Assembly: GCA_964549335.1 (NCBI GenBank)
Contig: CAZJUQ010000020.1
Coordinates: 1-64,000, forward strand
Source of the DNA: Sulfidibacterium sp964549335
GTDB taxonomy: Bacteria; Bacteroidota; Bacteroidia; Bacteroidales; F082
Length of the DNA stretch: 64,000 nucleotides
Direction: 5' to 3'
Positions 18,053 through 27,488 of the stretch are shown here, piece by piece. The notes under the pieces were generated by a model, which was not told the DNA's origin, did not search any database, and saw nothing but the letters and a program-made list of their open reading frames with translations. The translations under genes and the position numbers were made by a program. Positions within the stretch are counted from its first letter, which is position 1. Every line of letters begins with the position of its first letter.

Positions 18053-19357
18053 ATGAATAAAATATTTTTGATAATTCAGCGCGAATATTTGACAAGGGTA
18101 AGAAAAAAATCCTTTGTTGTAATGACCGTATTGGGGCCTTTGTTGATGGCCGCCATGGTTATTTTGCCCGCCTATTTGTCGGAGATAGGTGAAGCAACCA
18201 CAAAAAAAATAGTGGTCCTGGATGAAACAGGCTGGTTTTACCAAAAATTCAAGAGCGGGGATAAAATGGAGTTTACCTATACGCAAGACGATTTTAATAC
18301 CGCCAAACAAAAGGCAATGGTTACGGGTGCCATGCTGTTGTATATTCCCATGACACAACTGAATATCCCCGTTAATGCCGAACTCTATTCCGAAAAACAA
18401 CCCGGACTGAATGTGCGGGCATACATTAAAACGGTAATGAAACGTGTGGTCGAAAACAAAAAACTTCTTGCCTCGGGAATAGACCCCGAAGTGATTAAAG
18501 CATCAAAAGTCAACATAAATCTGGTAACGGTCAAAGTGGCCGAAAACGGAGAAGAAAAGGAGAGTTATACCGAAGTGGAAGTGGGATTGGCAATTTTTGC
18601 CGGAATACTTATCTATTTCTTTATTTTTATGTTCGGCGCTCAGGTGTTAAAAGGTGTTGTCGAGGAAAAATCGAACCGGATAGTGGAGGTTTTGGTGTCG
18701 TCGGTAAAACCTTTTCAACTTATGATGGGCAAAATAGTTGGAATAGCTTTGGTGGGATTGACGCAATTTTTGTTGTGGATAATTTTAACGGGAGTATTCA
18801 TAGGTGTTTTTCAAGCGGGATTAACGGGAAAGGATATCTCCGAAGGTATTCAAATGATGACCCAAAGCCAAAGTGTTAATAGCGGAAATGCAGGGCAAAC
18901 ATTGGCATTGGTACAGATGCAGGAGATACTCGGCAGTATTGATTTTAGGGTAATGATATTCAGCTTTCTGTTTTATTTCCTCGCCGGATACCTCTTGTAT
19001 GCGTCATTGTTTGCAGCCATAGGGGGTGCTGTTGACAACGATGCCGACACGCAGCAATTTATGTTGCCCATTACAATTCCGCTTATTTTTTCGGTGGTAA
19101 TGTCGAGTGTTGTGGTGAACCAGCCCGACAGCAGCTTGTCGGTATTCCTTTCCATGTTCCCTTTTACCTCTCCGGTGATAATGATGATGCGGATACCGTT
19201 CGGCGTTCCCATGTGGCAAATATGGTTGTCGGTTGTCATTTTGCTGTTGACCTTTGTATTTACAGTCTGGGTTGCCGCAAAAATTTACCGAATAGGAATA
19301 TTAATTTACGGTAAAAAGGTAAATTATGCCGAGCTTTGGAAATGGTTGAAATATTAA
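18053..19357 (+). CDS. ABC-2 type transporter permease (NatB-like)
   Basis: 434 residues. Membrane segment at about 23-43, then a large extracytoplasmic domain (about 50-175), then five or six membrane segments: about 180-200, 228-250, 300-325, 340-360 and 390-410. The motif VEEKSNRIVEVLVSSVKPFQLMMGKIVG is typical of NatB/YhaP permeases of ABC exporters (Na+ or peptide efflux). The matching ATPase gene is not adjacent, so the partner must be elsewhere. Starts 2 bp after pyrD. Its 3' end overlaps the convergent mini J-domain gene by 4 bp, leaving no terminator between them. Confidence 0.85.
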   Translation: MNKIFLIIQREYLTRVRKKSFVVMTVLGPLLMAAMVILPAYLSEIGEATTKKIVVLDETGWFYQKFKSGDKMEFTYTQDDFNTAKQKAMVTGAMLLYIPMTQLNIPVNAELYSEKQPGLNVRAYIKTVMKRVVENKKLLASGIDPEVIKASKVNINLVTVKVAENGEEKESYTEVEVGLAIFAGILIYFFIFMFGAQVLKGVVEEKSNRIVEVLVSSVKPFQLMMGKIVGIALVGLTQFLLWIILTGVFIGVFQAGLTGKDISEGIQMMTQSQSVNSGNAGQTLALVQMQEILGSIDFRVMIFSFLFYFLAGYLLYASLFAAIGGAVDNDADTQQFMLPITIPLIFSVVMSSVVVNQPDSSLSVFLSMFPFTSPVIMMMRIPFGVPMWQIWLSVVILLLTFVFTVWVAAKIYRIGILIYGKKVNYAELWKWLKY

Positions 19358-19707
19358 TCTTGTAACAGGGGAGTAGCCCTGTATTTTTTGTTATAAACCC
19401 CTCTGCCGGTTTTTTTATCGAAAAGGGCAAATTTAAATCTTCCTTTGGCTTTTGCCATAAAAGTATCCTTGAAAACCGCCGTTACTTCGCATTCGGTACC
19501 GTTGACATAGACCGTGTCGCCCACCTTAACCTCCATTAGTTTTAACCTGGTTTTTCTGAGCCTCGTTTTAATGGCATTGTACTCGGCATTTATTTCACGC
19601 ATTATATTCTCGTCTCCTCCCGCGTCGGGATGATATAAAAGCGCCAATCGTTTATAATTTAATCTTGCCTGCGCTTCGCTGCGTATGTCGTCGGGAAAAA
19701 ATTTCAT
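19354..19707 (-). CDS. Short J-domain protein with C-terminal SH3-like segment
   Basis: 117 residues. Residues about 10-50 carry J-domain helices II and III with the HPD tripeptide (LALLYHPDAGGDENIMREINAEYN), which stimulates Hsp70 ATPase. Helix I looks shortened. Residues about 60-117 (VKVGDTVYVNGTECEVTAVF) resemble a small beta-barrel. No membrane segment and no Gly/Phe or zinc-finger region, so it is a type III J-protein. Its client is unknown. Convergent 4-bp overlap with the permease gene. Confidence 0.75.
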   Translation of the reverse strand: MKFFPDDIRSEAQARLNYKRLALLYHPDAGGDENIMREINAEYNAIKTRLRKTRLKLMEVKVGDTVYVNGTECEVTAVFKDTFMAKAKGRFKFALFDKKTGRGVYNKKYRATPLLQD

Positions 19708-19717
19708 CTTAACGGTG

Positions 19718-19725
19718 CAAATTTA
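19718..19725 (-). promoter_or_regulatory. -7 box for mini J-protein gene
   Basis: On the minus strand it reads TAAATTTG, 10 bp before the start codon at 19707. This leaves a very short leader. Confidence 0.4.
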
Positions 19726-19943
19726 CTTTGCATAATACACCCAAAAGCCTGCATTTCGGAAAATTATTACCAATAAATTGTTAATAAATCGTTGAGACGA
19801 TTCTCTGCAAAAGTCTCTTTGAGAGTGAAGAATACTTGTTGTATTGCAAGTTTGAAAACGTTTTGTGTCGATGATAATAGTCGTGCCGGGTTTGTATGTT
19901 AAAATAACGGATGTTAATCCCCCGAAATCTTAATTAAAAATTG

Positions 19944-19951
19944 TACCTTTG
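19944..19951 (+). promoter_or_regulatory. -7 box for C1 peptidase gene
   Basis: TACCTTTG matches TAnnTTTG, 41 bp before the ATG at 19993. Confidence 0.55.
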
Positions 19952-19992
19952 AAACCTCATAAAAAAATGTGTAATTAATTAATCAAAAAAAA

Positions 19993-21243
19993 ATGAAAAA
20001 GATAGCACTGTTTTTTGTGGTTTTAATGATTATTCCGGTAACATCTATTTTCGGACAAAGCAAAGATAAAGCCAAGTTTAAAGAGTATCAACCCGGGTAT
20101 TATCAAAATTTTATTCTTAAAGATGTAAATGCGGTAAGAGAAAAGTTGCACCCGCAAAAAAAAGAGAAGAAATTTATGATGGATCAATCGGGGCTGGACT
20201 TGCCGAATAAAGTTGCCGATTACAAAGAGCACACATATTGGCATTTTCCAACCACCTCGCAAGGCAATGCCGGTACTTGCTGGTGTTTTTCCACAACATC
20301 GTTTATGGAATCGGAAGAGTACCGTCTGCACGGAAAAAAGGTGAAACTCTCGGAGATGTTTACGGTGTATTGGGAATATGTTGAAAAAGCCAAAGGTTAT
20401 GTGGCCTCGAGGGGCAATTCGGTTTTCGACGAAGGTTCCGAAGCCAATGCCGTGACGCGCATAATGAAACTTTACGGAGCCATGCCGCGCTCGGTTTACG
20501 ACGGATTGAAAGACGGACGTAAATTTTATTCGCATGCCGATATGGCAAAAGAGATGAAAACATATTTGAAAAGTGTAAAAGCAGCTGACGCCTGGAACGA
20601 AGATGAAGTGGTGGCAACAATTAAATCGATTATGAACCACTACATGGGCGAACCTCCCGCATCTTTCCAATACGAAGGGAAAACTTACAATCCCAAATCA
20701 TTCCTGAAAGATTATCTTAAACTGAACCCCGACGATTATGTTGATGTTTTATCATATCTGCAGCAACCTTTCTGGCGGCAAGTGGAGTACGAAGTTCCCG
20801 ATAATTGGTGGCACAGCAAAGATTATTATAACGTTCCGCTCGATGTCTTTATGGATGTTTTTCATACTGCACTTGAAAATGGTTATACCGTTGCCGTTGG
20901 AGGCGATGTCTCCGAAGCAGGTTTTTCGCGGCAAACAAATGTGGCTCTAATACCGGATTTCGATATTCCTTCGGCATATATTAATGATAATGCACGTCAG
21001 TTCAGGTTCTCCAATAAAACCACTACCGACGACCACGGAATGCATGCCGTAGGCTATCTGAAAGACAAAGAGGGTAAATACTGGTTTTTGATAAAAGATT
21101 CAAGCTCCGGCTCAAGAAACATCGACCCCGACAGCCCTGAATTCGGCTACTATTTCTTTAGCGACGATTACGTAAAACTGAAAATGATGGACTTTATGGT
21201 TCATAAAGATATGTTTAAAAAATATATGAAGAAATTCAAATAA
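19993..21243 (+). CDS. Exported C1-family cysteine peptidase (bleomycin hydrolase-like)
   Basis: 416 residues with a signal peptide ending near IFGQ (residue 22). Papain-fold active-site motif TSQGNAGTCWCFSTTSF gives the oxyanion Gln90 and nucleophile Cys96. The His motif is DDHGMHAVGYL with His351. The third position, normally Asn in a N-S-W-G context, reads IKDSSSGSR with Asp369. The layout resembles peptidase C1B (aminopeptidase C) proteins that Bacteroidetes export, in contrast to the cytoplasmic PepC of other phyla. Probable role: peptide trimming in the periplasm. Stands alone with its own promoter. The following 235 bp hold no gene. Confidence 0.85.
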   Translation: MKKIALFFVVLMIIPVTSIFGQSKDKAKFKEYQPGYYQNFILKDVNAVREKLHPQKKEKKFMMDQSGLDLPNKVADYKEHTYWHFPTTSQGNAGTCWCFSTTSFMESEEYRLHGKKVKLSEMFTVYWEYVEKAKGYVASRGNSVFDEGSEANAVTRIMKLYGAMPRSVYDGLKDGRKFYSHADMAKEMKTYLKSVKAADAWNEDEVVATIKSIMNHYMGEPPASFQYEGKTYNPKSFLKDYLKLNPDDYVDVLSYLQQPFWRQVEYEVPDNWWHSKDYYNVPLDVFMDVFHTALENGYTVAVGGDVSEAGFSRQTNVALIPDFDIPSAYINDNARQFRFSNKTTTDDHGMHAVGYLKDKEGKYWFLIKDSSSGSRNIDPDSPEFGYYFFSDDYVKLKMMDFMVHKDMFKKYMKKFK

Positions 21244-21478
21244 ATTAAAAAAGAGAGATTTCGCCTATAAATATGATTACGTATTTGTGTGAAGTATAGT
21301 CTCTTTTATTGCGGTAATTGCACTGTTTCAGGGCACTGTTATCAGTTTTGATTTCTTATGCTGTTTCCGTGGCAAAAAAAACATCAATTGTTAAAAAGCA
21401 AACATGAATTTTAATAACCGTTATAAAGCTACTGAAAGAATACCGGAAAATTCATAACGGAGCAAAGCCGTTATTTTA

Positions 21479-22240
21479 ATGGCTGACGTTTCGAATAGCT
21501 ATTGTTTAAACGTTTTACAAAAAAACAAACAGGTGAAGATAAGGTTTTTCATAAAAAAAGAGTGTAGAAAAGCCACACTGTTGACACGTTTTATTGTTGT
21601 CTCGGGTATTGTTTTGCTTGGATATTTGATGTTAATCAATGTTTACCGTTTTTTGACCGTAAATAAAACCGTCGATACCAAAACCATGGTTATTGAGGGT
21701 TGGGTTGACGACAACGTTTTGGACGAAGCACTCGACTATTACCGGAAAAACGGTTTTAACAAACTTATCGTAACAGGATTGCCCGTAACGAAACGGAGAT
21801 TGTTTTCATACTTTAAAAATACCGCACAACTTGCGGCGGCGCAAATAAAAAATTCGGGATTTACCGATACCGTATATCAGGCCGTTATTCCAAAGGGTAT
21901 TTTAATTGACAGAACTTTCAATACGGCTATAGCGGTAAAAATACTCTTCGACGAGCATCCCGGTTGGGAAAAAAGTTTTCTTATCTATTCGGAAGGTACA
22001 CATTCAAGACGTACCAAATTGATGTTCGACAAAGTTTTCGGTGATGACTTTTCAATAGGCATTATAGCCGGAAAAGAGAAAATATTCGATTCAAAACATT
22101 TTTGGCGCACCTCAAAAGGTTTCAGAACGGTAACCAACGAATTTGTGGCTTATCTGTGGGTTTATCTCTTCTTTCATCCCGATATCGACGAAAGTGTGAA
22201 AAAATTCAAAGAGTTGAAAATGAGTGAAAACCCGGAATAG
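21479..22240 (+). CDS. DUF218/YdcF-like membrane-anchored protein
   Basis: 253 residues. One N-terminal membrane segment at about 40-60 (FIVVSGIVLLGYLML). The soluble part resembles the DUF218 (YdcF/ElyC/SanA) fold: an MVIEGWVDD strand, then DEALDYYRKNGFNKLIVTG and the C-terminal YSEGTHSRRTKLMFDKVFG, which corresponds to the conserved S-x-H-x-R-R motif. Members of this family affect envelope polymers such as ECA and peptidoglycan precursors, but the reaction is unresolved. The start is uncertain: the first 35 residues are polar and could be non-coding. It ends 31 bp before the hybrid kinase gene. Confidence 0.7.
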   Translation: MADVSNSYCLNVLQKNKQVKIRFFIKKECRKATLLTRFIVVSGIVLLGYLMLINVYRFLTVNKTVDTKTMVIEGWVDDNVLDEALDYYRKNGFNKLIVTGLPVTKRRLFSYFKNTAQLAAAQIKNSGFTDTVYQAVIPKGILIDRTFNTAIAVKILFDEHPGWEKSFLIYSEGTHSRRTKLMFDKVFGDDFSIGIIAGKEKIFDSKHFWRTSKGFRTVTNEFVAYLWVYLFFHPDIDESVKKFKELKMSENPE

Positions 22241-22270
22241 AGACTGGTGTGTAAATTTTAATAAAAAACC

Positions 22271-24496
22271 ATGGAAAAACCCGAAATATCGTTGTTGTTT
22301 GTAGAAGACGATGTAGTATTGCAAAACGTTTACAAGTACACACTTACAAAAATTGTGGACAAATTGTATTTTGCCAATAACGGTAAAGAGGGATACCAAC
22401 TTTATAAAAAATACCGTCCGCAAATTATTGTTACCGATATCAGAATGCCTGTTATCAACGGACTCGACATGGCCAGGAACATAAAAATGCTCGATAAAAA
22501 TGTCCGTATCATATTGGTTTCGGCATTTATGGAACCGCGTTATTTTATGCAAGCCATCGAACTGGGCGTCAAAAGTTTTATAATGAAACCCATTGATGCC
22601 GAAAAACTTAAATCCGTTATAAACGAGCAGGTTGAAGATATTTTTCTCGAGTGGAAGTTCCAAAAAGAGGAAGAGAGAAGAAGAAAAGCCGAAGAAGCCA
22701 CACTGAAAAGCGAAACCATTTTGAAAACCCTTGTTGATGCAAGCGCTTCGTTTTTCCATTACGGTTTTAACAGTATCAGCGTTTTGCCGACGTTGAAAAA
22801 CCTGGGCGAGGCCACAAAATCGTCAAGGGTCTATATTTTCGAAAACAAGAAGGAAAACAATGGATATTTCACCAAACTGCTTTTCGAATGGACAGCAAAA
22901 GGGGTGAAAAAAAGAATTAACGACAAAGTCTATAATGATGTCTCGCTTTCGACCGAGTTAATAGCCGACTGGGTGGAGAAACTATCAAAAGGTGAAAATG
23001 TAGTCTCGTTAACAAGGAATGTAAAAAATGACACCTTGCGGAAAAACCTTGAAAAATACGGCGTTCTTTCTATATTGATGATTCCTATTTTCGTCAATGA
23101 CGAGTGGTGGGGTTTCGTAGGTATCGACGACCAAAAAACCGAGAGAATTTGGACCGATGTGGAGATTAAAGCCCTCGAAGCAATGGCAAACAACCTCGGT
23201 GCAGCCATTTACCGGAGAAATGTTGAACTGGAGTTGCTGCGTATGAACGCCTTGCTTGAAGAACGCGTAAAACAACGTACCCGCGATTTGGAAGTGGAAG
23301 TGGCAGAACGTAAAGTAGCCGAAATGTTATTGCGCGACAGCGAAGAAAAGTACCGGCTTATTTTTGAAAATGCCAACAGCTCCATTTTGTTAATACGCGA
23401 GGGAATAATAACTTTGGTAAACCCCAAAACCGTTGACATCTTTAATTATTTCCCGAAAGTTATGATTGGAAATAAATTGTCGGCGCTGGTGAACGAAAAA
23501 TACAAACAAATTATTGTTGATTGCTTTGAAAAAAACGAATATCACGAAAAATGTGCCTCCTTCGACGTGGTTATTGAAACAGCCGATGGGAAAAGCAAAT
23601 GGGTGGAGATAAAAAGCAATAAAATTGTGTGGGACAATGTTGACTCGTATCTGCTCTTTATTTCGGATATCACGGCGCGTAAAGATGCCGAATACAAACT
23701 GAATATGCTTAACAAATCGCTCGAAGAGCGTATTAAAGAAAAGGTGGAAGATATTAAACTGCAGCAACAACTGCTGATGCAAAAGTCGAAACTCGAGTCC
23801 ATGGGCGAACTTTCGGCAGGCTTGGCTCACGAACTTAATCAACCGCTGGTGGGTATCTCAATGGCCCTTGATAACATTATGATGAAAGTGTCGGAAGATA
23901 ATTTTGTAGATATTAAATATTTGCACAACAAGTTTAAATATGTCTTCGACGATATTGAAAGAATAAACAGAATAATACAACATGTCAGACTTTTTTCGCG
24001 CGAGCAGGAGTTTAACCTTAACGAAAAGGTCAATGTTAACGAAGTGATTGAAAACGCCTTGTCGATGATGGAGATGCAAATGAAAAACCATTCCATATTT
24101 GTCGATTTGCAGCTCAGCGACGAACCGCTCTTAATAGAAGGTAATCAATACAGACTGGAACAGGTAATAGTAAATCTTTTGTCCAATGCCAAATATGCCC
24201 TCGGTGAAAAAAGAAAAATGTTGAAAGGTAGCAACTATAAAATGAGCATTGCCATTAAATCGTCGGTAAAAAACAACAGAGTGGTTATTGAGGTTACCGA
24301 CAACGGCACCGGCATCGATAGAGGAGTCATTACCAAAATATTCAATCCCTTTTTTACTACCAAAAGCGGTAAAGAGGGTACCGGACTGGGACTTTCGATA
24401 TCGTACGGAATAATTAAAGAGATGAAAGGAAGTATCGCCGTAAAAAGCGAAAAAGGAAATTATACTACTTTTGTAATAGAATTGCCAAAAGCTTAA
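22271..24496 (+). CDS. Soluble REC-GAF-PAS sensor histidine kinase
   Basis: 741 residues and no membrane segment. Receiver domain at 1-120 with phospho-acceptor Asp56 (IIVTDIRMP) and Lys106 (FIMKP). A coiled linker and GAF-like domain follow at about 165-320 (LKNLGEATKSSRVYIFE, then PIFVNDEWWGFVGIDD), then another coiled coil and a PAS domain at about 355-475. The HisKA box GELSAGLAHELNQPL has His520. The catalytic domain has an N-box NLLSNAKYAL (Asn639), DNGTGI, FNPFFTTK and GTGLGLSIS. The N-terminal receiver lets another kinase feed this one. The downstream NtrC-type regulator starts 3 bp after its stop, so it is the likely cognate output. The signal is unknown. Confidence 0.9.
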   Translation: MEKPEISLLFVEDDVVLQNVYKYTLTKIVDKLYFANNGKEGYQLYKKYRPQIIVTDIRMPVINGLDMARNIKMLDKNVRIILVSAFMEPRYFMQAIELGVKSFIMKPIDAEKLKSVINEQVEDIFLEWKFQKEEERRRKAEEATLKSETILKTLVDASASFFHYGFNSISVLPTLKNLGEATKSSRVYIFENKKENNGYFTKLLFEWTAKGVKKRINDKVYNDVSLSTELIADWVEKLSKGENVVSLTRNVKNDTLRKNLEKYGVLSILMIPIFVNDEWWGFVGIDDQKTERIWTDVEIKALEAMANNLGAAIYRRNVELELLRMNALLEERVKQRTRDLEVEVAERKVAEMLLRDSEEKYRLIFENANSSILLIREGIITLVNPKTVDIFNYFPKVMIGNKLSALVNEKYKQIIVDCFEKNEYHEKCASFDVVIETADGKSKWVEIKSNKIVWDNVDSYLLFISDITARKDAEYKLNMLNKSLEERIKEKVEDIKLQQQLLMQKSKLESMGELSAGLAHELNQPLVGISMALDNIMMKVSEDNFVDIKYLHNKFKYVFDDIERINRIIQHVRLFSREQEFNLNEKVNVNEVIENALSMMEMQMKNHSIFVDLQLSDEPLLIEGNQYRLEQVIVNLLSNAKYALGEKRKMLKGSNYKMSIAIKSSVKNNRVVIEVTDNGTGIDRGVITKIFNPFFTTKSGKEGTGLGLSISYGIIKEMKGSIAVKSEKGNYTTFVIELPKA

Positions 24497-24499
24497 AAG

Positions 24500-25915
24500 A
24501 TGAAAAAAAAGTTGTCCATTCTGGTAGTTGACGACGAAAAACGTGTTGTTGACGAAATAGTGGAATTTTTAAAAGGCAGAAAATACAAGGTGTTCAGTGC
24601 CACAAATTCCGAAACAGGGTTAAATATCCTGAAAACTAACGATATCGATTTGGCTATTCTCGACATTAAAATGGAGGGTATGGACGGACTTGAATTGTTA
24701 AAGAAAACAAAGGAGTTGAAACCCTCCGTTGAAGTTATTATGATTTCCGGACACGGTGACATGACAACGGTTATCGAAGCTATGCGTCTCGGTGCAAGCG
24801 ACTATTTTCAAAAACCGTTCAGGCTTATTGATATAAATAACGCAATAACGCGTACCAAACGGTTCCTCGCTTTAAACGAAGAGCTGAAATCCACAAAGGA
24901 AAATCTGGATTTCCTGTCGGAAAAACTACTGGAAAACATAGGCGCCCAGTTAATAGGAAACAGTTCGAGCCTGAAAAAGATGATAGGAATGATGCAAAAG
25001 GTGGCACAAACCGATAACACTTCGGTGTTGATTCTGGGCGAAAGCGGCACGGGTAAAGAGTTGGTTGCACACGGAATACACTATTTGTCAAGACGAAACC
25101 GCAACACTTTCTATTCGGTAAATTGTTCGGCAATTCCCGAATCCCTTTTCGAAAGCGAATTTTTCGGACACAAGAAAGGGGCTTTTACAGGTGCCCTGAC
25201 CGACAAAGAGGGTTGGTTCGAAATTGCCGACAAAGGCACTCTCTTTCTTGACGAAATAAGCGATATGCCGCTCGACCAACAAGCTAAACTGTTAAGGGTC
25301 TTGGAAGAAAGGAAAGTGAGCAAAGTGGGTTCGCGCGAAAGCAAAAAAGTTGACGTCAGGGTTATTGCCGCTTCCAATAAAAATCTCGAAGCTCTTACTC
25401 ACGAAAATAAATTCCGTCTCGACCTGTTTCACAGGCTTAGTATTTTTGTGATTGAAATACCTCCTCTGCGCGAACGTAAAGAGGATATCCCATTGTTGTT
25501 GGATTATTATGTGAAAATTTTTGCCTCGAGAATGGGGAAAAATATTTCGGGAATTGACGTTTCGGCAGTAAATAAGTTGATGAACTATCAATTTCCGGGC
25601 AATGTGCGCGAACTGAGAAATTTTGTTGAGCGTGCCGTTATTATGTGCGACGGGGAGTTGCTTACCGGCGAACATTTCATTATTAACAACGGCAACAGGG
25701 ATATACAACAAAACAATGAAAGTGCCGGGGTAGTGTCAAAACCGGACAGTGCCGAAACCCACGAAACCACTCTTAACCTGAAAGAAAACGAAAAACGCCT
25801 TATAATAAAAGCTCTGGAAATGTCGAATTACCAAAAATCGAAAGCGGCGGAGTTGTTGGGAATTACCTGGCAGGCTCTCGACCGTCGAATGAAACGTTTT
25901 AACATAACATTTTAA
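24500..25915 (+). CDS. Sigma-54-dependent response regulator (NtrC family)
   Basis: 471 residues. Receiver at 1-120 with Asp55 (LAILDIKMEG) and FQKPF. AAA+ domain at about 145-375: Walker A GESGTGKEL, the sigma-54-contacting GAFTGA loop, Walker B TLFLDEISDM and an arginine-finger region. C-terminal Fis-type HTH at about 430-470 (EKRLIIKALEMSNYQKSKAAELLGI). Phosphorylated by the adjacent kinase it would open sigma-54 promoters. Translationally close to the kinase (3 bp). Its regulon is unknown; sigma-54 control of the DUF4956/VTC pair downstream was considered, but that pair has a -7 box of the housekeeping type. Confidence 0.93.
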   Translation: MKKKLSILVVDDEKRVVDEIVEFLKGRKYKVFSATNSETGLNILKTNDIDLAILDIKMEGMDGLELLKKTKELKPSVEVIMISGHGDMTTVIEAMRLGASDYFQKPFRLIDINNAITRTKRFLALNEELKSTKENLDFLSEKLLENIGAQLIGNSSSLKKMIGMMQKVAQTDNTSVLILGESGTGKELVAHGIHYLSRRNRNTFYSVNCSAIPESLFESEFFGHKKGAFTGALTDKEGWFEIADKGTLFLDEISDMPLDQQAKLLRVLEERKVSKVGSRESKKVDVRVIAASNKNLEALTHENKFRLDLFHRLSIFVIEIPPLRERKEDIPLLLDYYVKIFASRMGKNISGIDVSAVNKLMNYQFPGNVRELRNFVERAVIMCDGELLTGEHFIINNGNRDIQQNNESAGVVSKPDSAETHETTLNLKENEKRLIIKALEMSNYQKSKAAELLGITWQALDRRMKRFNITF

Positions 25916-25943
25916 TATTGGGTTTAAGTTTTTAATATTTATG

Positions 25944-25951
25944 TATTTTTG
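25944..25951 (+). promoter_or_regulatory. -7 box for DUF4956-VTC pair
   Basis: TATTTTTG matches TAnnTTTG, 24 bp before the start codon at 25976. Confidence 0.5.
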
Positions 25952-25975
25952 CCCGTTTTTTAAAATAATATTGAT

Positions 25976-26656
25976 ATGAACGATAAGTGGAGCCTCTTTC
26001 AAAAGTTTTTAATTACACAAAACCAAACCGTTTCGGTAACCGATTTTTTGATTAATTCGGCAGTGATAATCATACTTTCGTTGATTTTGGAAGTAACATA
26101 TATAAAATGTGCACGCACCATCTCAAACAGGAGACAGTTTGCCGGCGTATTCCTTTTAATAGCATTTACCACAATGTTGATAATTACAATCGTGAAATCT
26201 TCGCTTGCCCTTTCGTTGGGGTTGGTGGGTGCTCTGTCTATAGTCAGGTTTCGTGCAGCCATTAAAGAACCCGAAGAACTGGCTTACCTCTTTTTTGCCA
26301 TATCCATTGGCTTGGGATTGGGAGCAAATCAAACTTTGGTGGTGGTTGAAGCTTTTGTTATCGGAATGCTAATAATATGGGGACGCTATCTTATTAAAAG
26401 CAAAAACAGTTATCAACACATATATTTGAACTTTACCTCAAAACCCGGCAAAATAAAAATTGACGATGTCGTTTCGGCGGTAAAAGAGACTTTCGGCAGA
26501 AATACTTTGAAACGTTACGACGAAAACGACAAACGCTTTGAGGTGTCGTTTTTGATTGAAATGTCAAATCCTTCAAAACTGCAACAGTTTAAAAACAGGG
26601 TTTACGACCTTGCCGAAGATGTACACGTGTCGGTGGTCGAGAGTAAAACCTTTTAA
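25976..26656 (+). CDS. DUF4956 membrane protein
   Basis: 226 residues. Three or four membrane segments at about 23-43, 55-80, 85-105 and 110-140. The conserved DUF4956 core is LGLVGALSIVRFRAAIKEPEE followed by LAYLFFAISIGLGLGA, similar to the MgtC-like fold. The C-terminal 80 residues form a soluble alpha/beta domain. The family commonly sits beside a VTC domain gene, as here, and sometimes CotH. The pair is thought to act in envelope or polyphosphate-related processes, but no reaction is known for DUF4956. Confidence 0.85.
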   Translation: MNDKWSLFQKFLITQNQTVSVTDFLINSAVIIILSLILEVTYIKCARTISNRRQFAGVFLLIAFTTMLIITIVKSSLALSLGLVGALSIVRFRAAIKEPEELAYLFFAISIGLGLGANQTLVVVEAFVIGMLIIWGRYLIKSKNSYQHIYLNFTSKPGKIKIDDVVSAVKETFGRNTLKRYDENDKRFEVSFLIEMSNPSKLQQFKNRVYDLAEDVHVSVVESKTF

Positions 26657-26671
26657 TTAATTCCAAAGGCA

Positions 26672-27373
26672 TTGTTTTTTCCACCCTTCGACATAGAAAA
26701 CAGTCGCTACGAACGCAAGTTTGTTGTTAGTGATATGATGCTGCCGCAAATAGTACAGCACATTAAAATGCATCCGGCAACATTTTCGTCTGTTTTTCAT
26801 CCGCGTTACATCAATAATATATATTTGGATACTGCCGAGTTGGATTTCTTTTACGATAACCTGTCGGGTAGGGGAAGTCGAAAAAAGGCAAGAATACGTT
26901 GGTACGGCAACCTGTACGGAAATATCGGCAAACCTGTTTTGGAGTTTAAAATAAGAGAAGGCTATTTGGGTAACAAAATATCTTTTCTGTTGCCGCCTTT
27001 CAGTTTCGACGAAAACATAAGCCAGGGGGCTTTACAACAAATTTTCGACAAGTCGGATTTGCCACAATGGGCAAGAGATGTTTTGAAACATCTTCGCCCT
27101 TCACTTGTAAACAGGTATTTGCGCGAATATTTTCTGAGTTTTGACGGAAAATTCAGAATTACCACCGATACTGAACTGGAGTATTATGCAATTTCGGCAA
27201 ACAACAACTGTTTTTCCGAACGTTACGGCACGCAAGATGTTGTTGTGGAGCTGAAATACGGTTATGCCGATGCCGTAATTGCTCCCGGTGTTTCTGCCAT
27301 GCTTCCCTTCAGACTTACCAAAAGTTCGAAATATGTAAACGGAATAGAATTGCTACATCCCTCTCTGGTATAG
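26672..27373 (+). CDS. VTC domain protein (polyphosphate polymerase-like), TTG start
   Basis: 233 residues. The VTC triphosphate tunnel fold: SRYERKFVV at the N-terminus, DFFYDNLSGRG, KARIRWYG, KPVLEFKIREG and a final VVVELKYGY. The basic and acidic residues lining the tunnel (R-x-R, E-x-K) are present, so ATP-dependent polyphosphate synthesis or triphosphate hydrolysis is possible. The start is the TTG at 26672: it lies 16 bp after the DUF4956 stop in the same frame, and the first ATG (about residue 22) would remove the essential RYERKF strand. No signal peptide. Likely works with the DUF4956 membrane protein. Confidence 0.82.
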   Translation: MFFPPFDIENSRYERKFVVSDMMLPQIVQHIKMHPATFSSVFHPRYINNIYLDTAELDFFYDNLSGRGSRKKARIRWYGNLYGNIGKPVLEFKIREGYLGNKISFLLPPFSFDENISQGALQQIFDKSDLPQWARDVLKHLRPSLVNRYLREYFLSFDGKFRITTDTELEYYAISANNNCFSERYGTQDVVVELKYGYADAVIAPGVSAMLPFRLTKSSKYVNGIELLHPSLV

Positions 27374-27449
27374 ACGTATAACGCTTTTTCCGTCTCATTG
27401 GCAACAAAAAAAATGCAAATGACCTTCCCCTTGGTGGTACGATGCGGAC

Positions 27450-27484
27450 AAAAAAAGGTTGCCAAATTCCTTTGACAACCTTTC
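27450..27484 (-). terminator. Terminator after initiator tRNA
   Basis: Read on the minus strand: stem AAAGGTTG / CAACCTTT (arms 27476-27483 and 27454-27461) followed by a T-run. Confidence 0.75.
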
Positions 27485-27488
27485 TAAG

